From positions 1 through 64,000 of the forward strand of contig MPNN01000004.1 in assembly GCA_002239045.1 (NCBI GenBank): a stretch of 64,000 nucleotides of DNA, given 5' to 3'. Positions 34,393-42,595 of the stretch are shown here, piece by piece. A program made the translations under genes and the position numbers. Source of the DNA: SAR202 cluster bacterium bin127 (lineage in GTDB: Bacteria; Chloroflexota; Dehalococcoidia; Lucifugimonadales; Lucifugimonadaceae). A model generated the notes under the pieces. It was not told where the DNA came from and made no database searches. It was given only the letters and a program-made list of their open reading frames with translations. The stretch's first letter is position 1. Every line of letters starts with the position of its first letter.

Positions 34393-35736
34393 ATGTCGTT
34401 GCTCAATGTCAACCGCCTCACTCGCCGAGCACGGGTAGGGGTGCGTCGCCGTAACCATTTCTACGGGTGGAACGTGGTCGGCGCCATGTTTTTTGGGATG
34501 TTCTTGGTGATGGGTACTCGCAATGGTTTCGGGGTGTTTGTGGACAACTGGGAGCGGGAGTGGGGCGTAACTACCGGCCAGATCTCAGTGGCGGCGGCGA
34601 TCGGGTGGATCATCAACGGCTTTTCCCAGCCGATTTTGGGAATGATCGTCGACAAATATGGTGGCAAGGTCGTGGTGGTGGTCAGCATGGTCGTGTTGGG
34701 CATCGCATACCTGCTTCTGGCCTTCATCGACAGCGTATTGATGCTCGCGGTCCTATTCGGCGGTGTGATTTCATTCTTCGCCGGCGGAGTCTCACCGGGC
34801 ACCTCGGGCGCGGTCATCACCCGTTGGTTCCAACGCGAACGGGGCAAAGCCATGAGCGTTGTGGCCGCCGGTGGCTCGCTTGGCGGATTGGTCATGGTGC
34901 CATTCCTTACCCAATTAATGCTCGCCACCAGTTGGCAAACGGCGTGGGTCGTTTCCGGCATCCTCGTCCTCGCACTCGGTTTGCCAGCCTCCATACTGGT
35001 CCTTCGCAACCAGCCCGACGACATGGGACTACTACCGGATGGCGAAGCCAGGGCCAAAGGCGCTCAGGCTTCGGCAGACCAACGATCAAGATCGCAAGCC
35101 ATGATGCGCGGCGGACCTTTAGGTGCCGAAGGATGGACAGAAGCCTTCAAGTCGTGGCCGATGTGGCAACTTTCGATCGGCTACTTCGTTTGCGGAATCA
35201 CCACCGCAAGCATCTCAACGCACTTTGTGCGATGGGCAATCAGCGAGGATGTCTCGCAGGCGAATGCGGCGTGGGCGTTCGGGATATTGATGGGCATCAA
35301 CGCTGGAGGTGTCGTGCTGATCGGTCTGCTTTCCGACATCTTCCAACGTCACTTTCTGCTCGCCGCCGTCTACTTAGTGCGAGGTGTCGCATTCACGACC
35401 CTTGTCATCTTCCCCGGCGAGATGGCGATGTGGGCTTTCACGATCATCGGAGGCGCATCCTGGCTCGCCACAGTGCCCTTGACGACGGGCTTAACCGCAG
35501 ACGTCTACGGCGTGAGAAACGTCGGCACCCTCGGCGGTCTCATCAACTTCTCCCATCAGATGGGCGGAGGTGCCGCCGTCCTAATCTTCGGCCTAACTTT
35601 CGACCATTACGGAACTTATGATCCAGCATTCATTGGTGGCGCAGTCTGCTTGTTGATCGCCGGCTTCGTGATCCTGACGATCAAAGAGACCAAGTATTCG
35701 GTTAGGTACGCGCAAGCGGCGGCATCTGCAAGTTAG
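34393..35736 (+). CDS. MFS transporter, oxalate/formate or monocarboxylate type
   Basis: A 447-residue, 12-helix major facilitator. The start is followed by a basic segment and HFYGWNVVGAMFFGMFLVMG, typical of the OFA/monocarboxylate porter group. Motif A-like GMIVDKYGGKVVVVVSM is between helices 2 and 3. A signature of the group, SPGTSGAVITRWFQRERGKAMSVVAAGGSLGG, is present. A central hydrophilic loop is at about 210-245, then the second half (WPMWQLSIGYFVCGITTASISTHF). It is divergent from the DM13 gene with a 178-bp gap. The substrate is likely a small organic acid. Confidence 0.9.
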   Translation: MSLLNVNRLTRRARVGVRRRNHFYGWNVVGAMFFGMFLVMGTRNGFGVFVDNWEREWGVTTGQISVAAAIGWIINGFSQPILGMIVDKYGGKVVVVVSMVVLGIAYLLLAFIDSVLMLAVLFGGVISFFAGGVSPGTSGAVITRWFQRERGKAMSVVAAGGSLGGLVMVPFLTQLMLATSWQTAWVVSGILVLALGLPASILVLRNQPDDMGLLPDGEARAKGAQASADQRSRSQAMMRGGPLGAEGWTEAFKSWPMWQLSIGYFVCGITTASISTHFVRWAISEDVSQANAAWAFGILMGINAGGVVLIGLLSDIFQRHFLLAAVYLVRGVAFTTLVIFPGEMAMWAFTIIGGASWLATVPLTTGLTADVYGVRNVGTLGGLINFSHQMGGGAAVLIFGLTFDHYGTYDPAFIGGAVCLLIAGFVILTIKETKYSVRYAQAAASAS

Positions 35737-35766
35737 TCGCTCTGGAGTATCGCGGCCTCGCAAGGC

Positions 35767-36021
35767 ATGATTGCACCTGTCAGAGAAATTGATCCGCCGG
35801 CATCGGTGCACATGCATCACACCGAGTCGGTAGATCCGACTCTGGTCGTTTGGATCAACGACCTGCTGCACGATCTGCTTGGTTGGGGTCCGTGGACGTT
35901 CGTCGCGGTTCTAGGGATCGCGATCGTATTGATACCGCTGTGGCTGATCTACACGTCGTTGAAAAATCAAGCCGCGGCAGATGAGGACGCGGAATGGGAC
36001 GAAGCACTGCCTGATGATTGA
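35767..36021 (+). CDS. small single-span membrane protein
   Basis: An 84-residue protein with one strong hydrophobic segment (PWTFVAVLGIAIVLIPLWLIYTSL, residues about 42-65) and an acidic C-terminus (DEDAEWDEALPDD). The N-terminus contains HMHH. It follows the MFS gene by 30 bp on the same strand and may be cotranscribed. I know no family for it. It reads as real because of the clean helix and charged ends. Confidence 0.6.
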   Translation: MIAPVREIDPPASVHMHHTESVDPTLVVWINDLLHDLLGWGPWTFVAVLGIAIVLIPLWLIYTSLKNQAAADEDAEWDEALPDD

Positions 36022-36074
36022 AGTCGACGCAACCGAGTGACGACGCCGGGCCGATCTGAGGGAAATGCTGGATG

Positions 36075-36151
36075 TGGTACCCCGTACGGGATTCGAACCC
36101 GTGATCTCCGGCTTGAAAGGCCGACGTGCTAGGCCGCTGCACCAACGGGGC
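36075..36151 (-). tRNA. tRNA-Glu (UUC)
   Basis: On the minus strand the 77-nt RNA begins GCCCCGTTGGTGCAGCGGCC and ends ACGGGGTACCA. The acceptor arms GCCCCGT/ACGGGGT pair. The anticodon loop CTTTCAA lies between CGGC and GCCG, giving anticodon UUC (Glu). The T arm ACGGG-TTCGAAT-CCCGT is perfect. CCA is encoded. Confidence 0.96.
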
Positions 36152-36220
36152 GGGGAACGCAACAACACCACATCTCACAACCGCCTAAGGATAACATCGG
36201 GCAGAATCACAGCCGATACT

Positions 36221-36988
36221 TCACTTCCAATCCTCAGCCCGGTCCTGCGGATCGTAGCCGATAGTCTCTCGGGCATGTTCGATGTCCCAGAACCGCCAGC
36301 GGTTGTTGGAGACGCCGTAGAAGATATCGAAACTCAGATCTGCGACGAGGCAACGATCGACCAAGTGAGCGAGGTCGCGATGCGACAACCACGTCGCGAA
36401 CGCACGAACATTCGTGGGTCGATTTTGCGGCACGACGCTCCCGATGCGGAGGCAAGCGACTTCGAGGCCAAAGTGTTCGTTGTAGTAGCGACCGGTCGCC
36501 TCACCAAAGACCTTGCTTACTCCGTAGTCGCTGTCCGGACGGATCGGTACGCGGTGGTCGACTTGCCTGATATTGACGGGATCGTTGTCGATTAAGGAGT
36601 AATCGCCAAGACCGATGCTCTTGTAGGGTTCGTCGAGCTCAAAGTTCCCAACCGCATGGTTCGAACTTGCGAACACGACGCGTCTGACACCGTGCTCGCG
36701 GGCGGCTTCGTAGACGTTGTGCGTCGATGCGATGTTGTTGCGGAGAACATCGTCCCATGGCGTCTGAACCGGTGCGTTGGCCGCTAGATGGATCACTGCG
36801 TCCTGGCCGTCAAATGCCGGCGACATTGCGTCGTAGTCATAGCAATCGGCAAGCGTGAAGTTTGCCAGAGAATCGTCGGCGAGCGGGCGAGCGTCTACGC
36901 CTGAAATGGTGTAACGTCCTGTTTCTCCGAGGTAGGTGCGGAGCACTGATCCGATCAATCCGCTGGCGCCGGTGATGAGTATCTTCAT
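36221..36988 (-). CDS. NAD-dependent epimerase/dehydratase, uronate dehydrogenase-like
   Basis: A 255-residue extended short-chain dehydrogenase. The NAD motif is ILITGASGLIGSVLRTYL. The catalytic YxxxK is in SDYGVSKVFGE. VVFASSNHAVGNFELDEP and LRIGSVVPQNRP match the uronate dehydrogenase group, which oxidises hexuronic acids to aldaro-lactones. This would fit upstream of acid-sugar dehydratases such as the enzyme at 1522, but the genes are far apart, so the link is inference. It is transcribed away from rsmG. Confidence 0.85.
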   Translation of the reverse strand: MKILITGASGLIGSVLRTYLGETGRYTISGVDARPLADDSLANFTLADCYDYDAMSPAFDGQDAVIHLAANAPVQTPWDDVLRNNIASTHNVYEAAREHGVRRVVFASSNHAVGNFELDEPYKSIGLGDYSLIDNDPVNIRQVDHRVPIRPDSDYGVSKVFGEATGRYYNEHFGLEVACLRIGSVVPQNRPTNVRAFATWLSHRDLAHLVDRCLVADLSFDIFYGVSNNRWRFWDIEHARETIGYDPQDRAEDWK

Positions 36989-37116
36989 GGTGGTTTACGT
37001 TCCCCTGTATTGGTTAGCCGCGGCGTTGCTGCGATCCGTCGTTATCATGTTAAGTCGCGCATGCGGCACATCTGGATCGAAACGCGTCTGCATGGAGCCC
37101 AGAATCGAGCAATAGC

Positions 37117-37863
37117 ATGAAGTCACTGGTCGAGGCGGCTGGTACCATAGGTGCGAACGTCGATGACACCCAAATTGAGCGGTTCCGGCGCTATCGCGAA
37201 CTGCTCAATGAATCGGGACGTCGCATCAATCTGACCGCAGTAAAGGATCCCGAAGCCGTTGTTGAACAACTCTTCATTCGTTCGTTCAGAATTGCGGTTC
37301 CGGCAGGCGGGAATGTGTCGACAGCGGAATGGTTCGAAGGTCGTCGGATCATCGACATCGGCTCGGGTGCGGGGATACCGGGACTGCCGTTGAAAATCAT
37401 TCTCCCTGGCATCGAGGTCACTTTGCTGGAATCGAACGGCAAGAAGTGCGACTTTTTGCGTCACGTTGTGTCGGAGCTGGGAATCCAAGGAGTCACGGTG
37501 TTGAATTCGCGCGCCGAGGATGCAGGTCGGTTAAAAGAACATCGGGAAAGCTACGATCTCGTCACCGCCCGGGGCGTCGCCAAGCTTCCGTTGCTTGCAG
37601 AGTTCACCTTGCCGTTCCTCAAACTGGGTGGCGTGGCAGTTCTCCCTAAAGGCCACGATCCGCGAGCGGTCCAATGCGAAGTCGACGATGCTTCGTTCGC
37701 AGCCAACGAATTGGGCGCGGCACCTGCGATCATCCAACCGGTGGCGCATCCGGGGGCATCACCGATGGACCACATCATTTACTGGCTCAAGGTGCAACCG
37801 ACAAAAGATCGCTACCCCCGTCGACCCGGGATCCCAGCGAAACGACCGCTGTCGGCTGATTGA
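37117..37863 (+). CDS. rsmG: 16S rRNA (guanine527-N7)-methyltransferase RsmG
   Basis: A 248-residue methyltransferase that modifies G527 of 16S rRNA. The N-terminus has FRRYRELLNESGRRINLTAVKDPEAVVEQLFIRSF. The SAM motif is RIIDIGSGAGIPGLPLKIILPGIEVTLLES. Further conserved parts are KKCDFLRHVVSELG, YDLVTARGVAKLPLLAEFTLPFLKLGG and AVLPKGHD. These are diagnostic. Loss of RsmG is known to give low-level streptomycin resistance in other bacteria. The next gene starts 9 bp beyond the stop if its upstream ATG is used. Confidence 0.95.
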   Translation: MKSLVEAAGTIGANVDDTQIERFRRYRELLNESGRRINLTAVKDPEAVVEQLFIRSFRIAVPAGGNVSTAEWFEGRRIIDIGSGAGIPGLPLKIILPGIEVTLLESNGKKCDFLRHVVSELGIQGVTVLNSRAEDAGRLKEHRESYDLVTARGVAKLPLLAEFTLPFLKLGGVAVLPKGHDPRAVQCEVDDASFAANELGAAPAIIQPVAHPGASPMDHIIYWLKVQPTKDRYPRRPGIPAKRPLSAD

Positions 37864-37947
37864 TCGACGCGATTGTGTGGACCTTTGCGACTCTTGCGCA
37901 GAAAATCGAACCGCGACAACAACGGTCAGGCCTACGGCATCGCGGCG

Positions 37948-39000
37948 ATGCGCCGACGAGTCTTGTCGCTACCCACCATGCTCAGCGCGGCGTTTGGATT
38001 AGCGATCATCGGCTTCCTGCTCTGGCGCGTCCTAGATTTCGAGTGGAATGAATTCGTCGATCACCTGACTGGGATCAACTGGTGGTTGTTCATTCTGGCT
38101 GGATTGTTGTATTACGTGAGTTTCTGGTTTAGGGGGTGGCGATGGCAGTTGATCTTCAACTCGGTCGCCAATCGTTCCGAAAATCCTGATCTTCAGCGAG
38201 CGGAAGCGCCAAATGTTGCGGCGATGTCACTGATGATCCTGACCGGCTGGTTCGTCAATTCGGTGATGTTCTTCCGCATCGGCGATGCGTATCGAGGTTG
38301 GGCGTTGGCCGATAGGACTTCGAGCGACATGCCGACGGCGTTGGGCACCGTGTTCGCTGAGAGGGTGCAGGATATGGTGGTTGTCTTGGTGCTCGTGGTC
38401 ACCTCGGCGATCTGGGCCTTGTTGGTCGACGGATTCGCCGCTTCCGGAAGAATCGTCGACGTGGCGGTAATTGTCGTGGCGGTTGCATCTGGTTTGGCGC
38501 TCGCACTTCTGCTCATTCTCTACGTGATGGGCAAGGCGGGTGAACGAGTCGCCCGATGGCTGCCGGAGCGTTTTGGACGGCAATATCTGCATTTCCAAGA
38601 CGGAACGCTCAACAGTTTTCGAGGCGGTGGAATGACGATGCAGATCGCGCTGGGCGTACTGGGGTGGCTGATGGAGGTGTTGCGGTTCTACTTTGTGGCG
38701 CAGGCGATGGGTCTGGAAATGGCGATAAGCATCGCCATGTTCGCCGCTCTCGCCAACGCGATCATGACCACGATCCCGGTACCGGGCGGATTGGGTTTCG
38801 TAGAAACCGCTCTAATCACAGTGCTGCTTCTAGTCGGACTTAACGACACCGACGCCTTCACATTGACAGTCTTGGACCGCTCGATATCCTGGCTCAGCAT
38901 CGTCGCCTTTGGCGGGATAGCGTTTTTGGCGATGACCTTGAAACGGTCGGTCACAAACCGCACGACGCAGGTTGATGAGGTGGGTGCGAGTGGCGGTTGA
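37948..39000 (+). CDS. flippase-like integral membrane protein (LPG synthase TM/UPF0104 type)
   Basis: About 350 residues from ATG 37948 (a GTG/ATG 25 codons upstream is also possible). The protein has 8 or so membrane helices and resembles the lysylphosphatidylglycerol synthase transmembrane family. Characteristic pieces are YYVSFWFRGWRWQLIF, NSVMFFRIGDAYRGWALADRT, LGTVFAERVQDMVVVLVLVV and the late motif TTIPVPGGLGFVETALITVLLL. The family includes lipid flippase-like proteins with varied roles; no soluble synthase domain is attached. It follows rsmG closely on the same strand. Confidence 0.87.
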   Translation: MRRRVLSLPTMLSAAFGLAIIGFLLWRVLDFEWNEFVDHLTGINWWLFILAGLLYYVSFWFRGWRWQLIFNSVANRSENPDLQRAEAPNVAAMSLMILTGWFVNSVMFFRIGDAYRGWALADRTSSDMPTALGTVFAERVQDMVVVLVLVVTSAIWALLVDGFAASGRIVDVAVIVVAVASGLALALLLILYVMGKAGERVARWLPERFGRQYLHFQDGTLNSFRGGGMTMQIALGVLGWLMEVLRFYFVAQAMGLEMAISIAMFAALANAIMTTIPVPGGLGFVETALITVLLLVGLNDTDAFTLTVLDRSISWLSIVAFGGIAFLAMTLKRSVTNRTTQVDEVGASGG

Positions 39001-39015
39001 AGCGAGATCGGAAGG

Positions 39016-39091
39016 TGGCGCCCCTGACAGGACTCGAACCTGTGGCACACGGTTTAGGAAACCGTTGCTCTATCCTCTGAGCTACAGGGGC
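39016..39091 (-). tRNA. tRNA-Arg (CCU)
   Basis: On the minus strand the 76-nt RNA begins GCCCCTGTAGCTCAGAGGAT and ends CAGGGGCGCCA. Acceptor GCCCCTG/CAGGGGC pairs fully. D stem GCTC/GAGC and anticodon stem ACGGT/ACCGT enclose the loop TTCCTAA, anticodon CCU (Arg, AGG). The T arm ACAGG-TTCGAGT-CCTGT is perfect. CCA is encoded. Confidence 0.96.
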
Positions 39092-39157
39092 AAAAGAAAG
39101 GCACCCTAGAATCATTCTAAAAGGGCACTCCCTAGCATCCGCGGTCAAGGGGCATCA

Positions 39158-40726
39158 ATGACGGTAGAGACTCGTCCCGACATCTTTCAGGTATTTCCGA
39201 GCAACGAGTTGCATCGGGGTCGATTCGACGGCGATCACGATTCACACCAGGTAGCCGTCATCGACGTAGGCTCCAACTCGACCCGAATGGAGGTCCTGCA
39301 ACTGACAACCGATTACGATCTGCGGGTTGTCTCGGAAGTCAAAGCTCTACTACGTTTGGCGAGCCGTAAGACGAAAGATGGTCGACTATTGCCTTCGGCC
39401 ATCTCCGAACTGTCGCGCCTCATCGACGATTTCGCCACCGTAGCGAGAGCGTCGAATGTCGATTCGATCCGCGCCGTTGCCACATCGGCCATGCGCGACG
39501 CTACGAATCGCGACGAGGTCGTTCGTCAAGTGACGAACGACACCGGCATCGAACTTGAGGTCATCTCTGGAGCACAAGAGGCAGAATTCGGATTCCTCGG
39601 CGCGGTCTTCACTCTCCCGGCCCATGACGGCGTACTGTTTGACATCGGTGGAGGTAGCGTAGAGTTCTCGTTCTTTCAACATCGCTCATTGAGGGACGCA
39701 TTCACCTTAGATCTCGGCGCGCTGCGCGTCAGCAACGATTTTCTGAACTCGGAGCAGCCTGAACGGGACGCGATCATGGGTTTGAGGCGGCACGTGAAAA
39801 AGATGTTGCGCGCCTCCGGAATGCCCCCGATAGCGGAACACGGCAACTTGATTGGTGCCGGCGGAACGATCCGCAACTTGACCAAGATCGATCGCGAAAC
39901 CCGGGACCATTCGTTTGGGCGTCTCCACGGCTCGGTGGTTCCATACGGCTCGTTGAAGACAATCGTCAACGGATTGCGAGGATTGGACCGAGCGAGCTTG
40001 GCATACATGCCCGGATTGAACCCGGAACGCGTCGACAGCATACTAGGCGGTGCCATCGTGGCATCCGAAATCGCCAAGTTCTTCAACAAGAAGCCGATCC
40101 TAGTTTCCGGCCGAGGTATTCGTGAAGGGCTGGCGATGTCCGGTGTTATCGAGGATTTGCCGTCGATCGAAGAGGTCAGGCGACGCTCCGTGTACGCGCT
40201 GGGTGCAAGATTCGACACTTGGGATCGACTCCGCGCAGACCGACGGGCCGCGATCGCCAGAAAGATGGCCGCGTTGCTGCTAGACCATTTGGATGAAGAA
40301 ATGACGCAGCTGATCCCGCACGTCGCACGTCTCATCGACACTGGCCGCAGCGTCAACTACTACGACCGTTACCTGCACGCCTCCAACATCATCGAACAAG
40401 GCGAGATCGGCGGATTCTCTCACCGCGATATCGGTTTGATGTCGGCCGCACTTCGGTTCGGCGGCAGCTATTCCGCCTCGATGTCACGATACCGCCCGGA
40501 ACTCAAGAAGTCGGACCGAACGATCGTTCGACGAGCCACCAGCATTCTCCGAATCTCGGATGAGATGGAGCGAAGGTTGGGCGCCGATAGGTATTCGCAA
40601 ATCGTGATGGATATCATCGGCGACCGATTCGAAGTCCGCGCACCCGAGCTGAATGCCTGGGACCCCAAGCGATTCGCCGCACGCTTCAAACGAACCTTCA
40701 AATTGGATTTCGCGGTGGTTCGGTAG
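39158..40726 (+). CDS. ppx: Ppx/GppA exopolyphosphatase family protein
   Basis: A 522-residue phosphatase of the Ppx/GppA type (actin-like ATPase fold plus HD-like domain), which removes phosphate from polyphosphate or pppGpp. Motifs are VAVIDVGSNSTRMEVLQL (phosphate 1), IRAVATSAMRDATNRDEVV, LEVISGAQEAEFGFLGA, GVLFDIGGGSVEFSFF (phosphate 2) and GAGGTIRNLTKIDRETRDH. The C-terminal helical part has YALGARFDTWDRLRADR and HASNIIEQGEIGGFSHRDIGLMSAALRFGG. It is unusual only in a 25-residue N-terminal lead before the first motif. Ppx and GppA cannot be told apart by eye. Confidence 0.93.
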   Translation: MTVETRPDIFQVFPSNELHRGRFDGDHDSHQVAVIDVGSNSTRMEVLQLTTDYDLRVVSEVKALLRLASRKTKDGRLLPSAISELSRLIDDFATVARASNVDSIRAVATSAMRDATNRDEVVRQVTNDTGIELEVISGAQEAEFGFLGAVFTLPAHDGVLFDIGGGSVEFSFFQHRSLRDAFTLDLGALRVSNDFLNSEQPERDAIMGLRRHVKKMLRASGMPPIAEHGNLIGAGGTIRNLTKIDRETRDHSFGRLHGSVVPYGSLKTIVNGLRGLDRASLAYMPGLNPERVDSILGGAIVASEIAKFFNKKPILVSGRGIREGLAMSGVIEDLPSIEEVRRRSVYALGARFDTWDRLRADRRAAIARKMAALLLDHLDEEMTQLIPHVARLIDTGRSVNYYDRYLHASNIIEQGEIGGFSHRDIGLMSAALRFGGSYSASMSRYRPELKKSDRTIVRRATSILRISDEMERRLGADRYSQIVMDIIGDRFEVRAPELNAWDPKRFAARFKRTFKLDFAVVR

Positions 40727-40735
40727 GGATCGGCG

Positions 40736-41350
40736 CTAGCGCGGACGGCGCCTCTTACGGACCCCAATCCAAGCAATGCCGGCGACTAATCCTAACGGCC
40801 ATGAAATCAATTGATGGCGGGCGGATTTTGCGCTGGCGAAGCAATCGAGCGTTGCCGGCTTGATGACGGCTCTTTCTGCCGTTTCAGGGGAATACCCTTC
40901 GCCCAGCGCGTTTAGATCTTCTTGCGCTTCATCAAATCGTTTGGTGCCGCCACACGCCAGCACCTCCAACGCTCCCTGATCGACATCGGCATAGACGAGG
41001 TAATCTCCATGCATACCGAACGGGTAACCACATGGCTCTGATCTGACCGTTGAGACGGACATTATCTCCGAAACCTCTCCCTTCCATCCAGAACGGACTC
41101 TGAACTCGACTGTTAACGGTTCATCAGGCGGAACTAACGCCGAGTCGATATCAAAGGGCCAGTCTTCGAAGTAAATCTTGACTACTCTGCCGAGGAAGAC
41201 CGCCGACGCCTCGTTGAAACGTTCGTCCACGGAGGTAGATTCATCGCATTCGCAGGCGTGTATACCTTCAGGGTTAACCAATAACGAGAAGGCGATGGTG
41301 CTGATCATCAACACCAGTCCCAACGTATATGTGAGTTTTCTCCGCATCAT
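40736..41350 (-). CDS. secreted NTR/TIMP-like protein with membrane tail
   Basis: A 204-residue protein with an N-terminal signal (residues 5-32, ending GIHA), then CECDESTSVDERFNEASAVFLGRVVKIYF. A beta strand pair and WKGEVSEIMSVST, EPCGYPFGMHGDYLVYAD and LACGGTKRFDEA follow. The spacing of CxC, FxGxV, WKG, CGxxF and YLVYA matches bacterial netrin/TIMP-like domains. A C-terminal helix (LISWPLGLVAGIAWIGV) with a basic end anchors it in the membrane. Function is unknown; such domains often act as binding or inhibitor folds. It is convergent with ppx. Confidence 0.75.
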   Translation of the reverse strand: MMRRKLTYTLGLVLMISTIAFSLLVNPEGIHACECDESTSVDERFNEASAVFLGRVVKIYFEDWPFDIDSALVPPDEPLTVEFRVRSGWKGEVSEIMSVSTVRSEPCGYPFGMHGDYLVYADVDQGALEVLACGGTKRFDEAQEDLNALGEGYSPETAERAVIKPATLDCFASAKSARHQLISWPLGLVAGIAWIGVRKRRRPR

Positions 41351-41521
41351 CAGGTGATCCTGACAACACGTTACTCCGCATAAAGGTTCCGCGCTTCACC
41401 TTCGGCCGGCGATTCCGAAATTCGAAACGTCTATGGGTTTGATCATCGATGTTCGCGATTAATCAAATGGTGAATACCGCCCAAAATACCGCAATATTGT
41501 CGCATCCGGTCGGTGCGAAAC

Positions 41522-42595
41522 TCAACTTGCCACGGTCTCGAAATACCGAGCCAACTCGTCGCGTTCGAATGTAGCGATTGGCGTGGGCGAAGTGGATTGA
41601 TCCTGGCGAATGCCAACCGAAGGTCCCGTCTCGCCATTCGTCAGAGGCTCGACTCGGCCGATGACACCGGCATCGATTCCTGCAACCCGTAACGCAGTTA
41701 CCACCGCGTCTTGATAATCAGGTTGAACCGTAGCCAAAAGCGCCCCCGACGAAATTAATCCCCATGGGTCGATCTTCAAGGCGTCGCATATTTTTCGACA
41801 TATCGGCAGCACATTCACCGCTGAGTCGTCAACGACGATATCGACGTTTGATGCGAACGCGAGCTCATGCAGCGCGGTCGCCAACCCGCCCTCGGTCGGG
41901 TCGTGCATTGCGGTGACTCCGCCGGCGGCTAAGACCGTCTGTGCATCTTTCAAGACCGATATGCCAGGATCCGTCAGAAACTCTGAAGCTGCATTGATTT
42001 CAGACATCGAGATGCCAGCCTGAACAAGTTCATCGCGGCACTCGTTGGCGAGGATTGAGGTCCCTTCGATTGCGATGCCCTTCGTCAGGATTACCCCATC
42101 GCCAGGGCGCGCACCGGATGCGGAGACGGTACGGCTTGTCGGCGCTTCGCCGAGCATGAAGCCGCAGATCAACGGTTGCGTAACCGCGGGCGTGACCTCG
42201 GTGTGACCTCCGGCTAGCTGTACGCCGATTTCATACGCCGCTTCGCCGATCTGACCGAATATGTCGCGGACCTCACCCTCCGTTGAACCCGGCGGCATCA
42301 TCAGCGTCGCGAGGAACCACTTCGGCGTCCCGCCAGCGACCGCGATGTCGTTGGCATTGACGTTGACCGCGTACCATCCGATGCGGTCCGTGGCAAAAGT
42401 GATCGGATCAGTCTTCGCGAGGAGCGTGTTTTCGCCGAAGAGAATGTGCGCCGCGTCTTCCCCTACACCGGGTCCCACCAACAACCGACCGTCATTCCCG
42501 CGCACGCGGGAACCCAGAGTAATACTCTCAATGAGGTTCTGCAGTAATGTCCCCGGCAGTTTCCCCGTCTTCAGTTCGCGGTTTCTAGTTGACAC
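41522..42595 (-). CDS. AIR synthase/HypE-like protein with repeat-derived insert
   Basis: About 357 residues with the PurM-like ATP-binding fold. Visible parts are LVGPGVGEDAAHILFGEN, NVNANDIAVAGGTPKWFLATLMMPPG, QLAGGHTEVTPAVTQPLICGFMLG and GVTAMHDPTEGGLATALHELA, matching HypE and related proteins. Without other hyp genes, hydrogenase maturation is unlikely; its role is open. The stretch LGSRVRGNDGR near residue 30 is encoded by a TTCCCGCG-type palindrome inserted in frame. The 5' end overlaps the stop of the upstream PT-rich gene by about 25 bp if ATG 42595 is used; a start further in is possible. Confidence 0.82.
   Translation of the reverse strand: MSTRNRELKTGKLPGTLLQNLIESITLGSRVRGNDGRLLVGPGVGEDAAHILFGENTLLAKTDPITFATDRIGWYAVNVNANDIAVAGGTPKWFLATLMMPPGSTEGEVRDIFGQIGEAAYEIGVQLAGGHTEVTPAVTQPLICGFMLGEAPTSRTVSASGARPGDGVILTKGIAIEGTSILANECRDELVQAGISMSEINAASEFLTDPGISVLKDAQTVLAAGGVTAMHDPTEGGLATALHELAFASNVDIVVDDSAVNVLPICRKICDALKIDPWGLISSGALLATVQPDYQDAVVTALRVAGIDAGVIGRVEPLTNGETGPSVGIRQDQSTSPTPIATFERDELARYFETVAS
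42491..42520. repeat. REP-like palindrome inside a coding region
   Basis: GTCATTCCCGCGCACGCGGGAA contains arms TTCCCGCG/CGCGGGAA (42495-42512). It matches intergenic repeats and falls in frame in the AIR synthase-like gene, encoding a SRVRGNDG peptide on the minus strand. Confidence 0.85.

Noticed and set aside
34467-35621. 384-codon plus-strand ORF in the MFS gene
   Set aside because: Arg/His-rich frame shadow of the MFS transporter.
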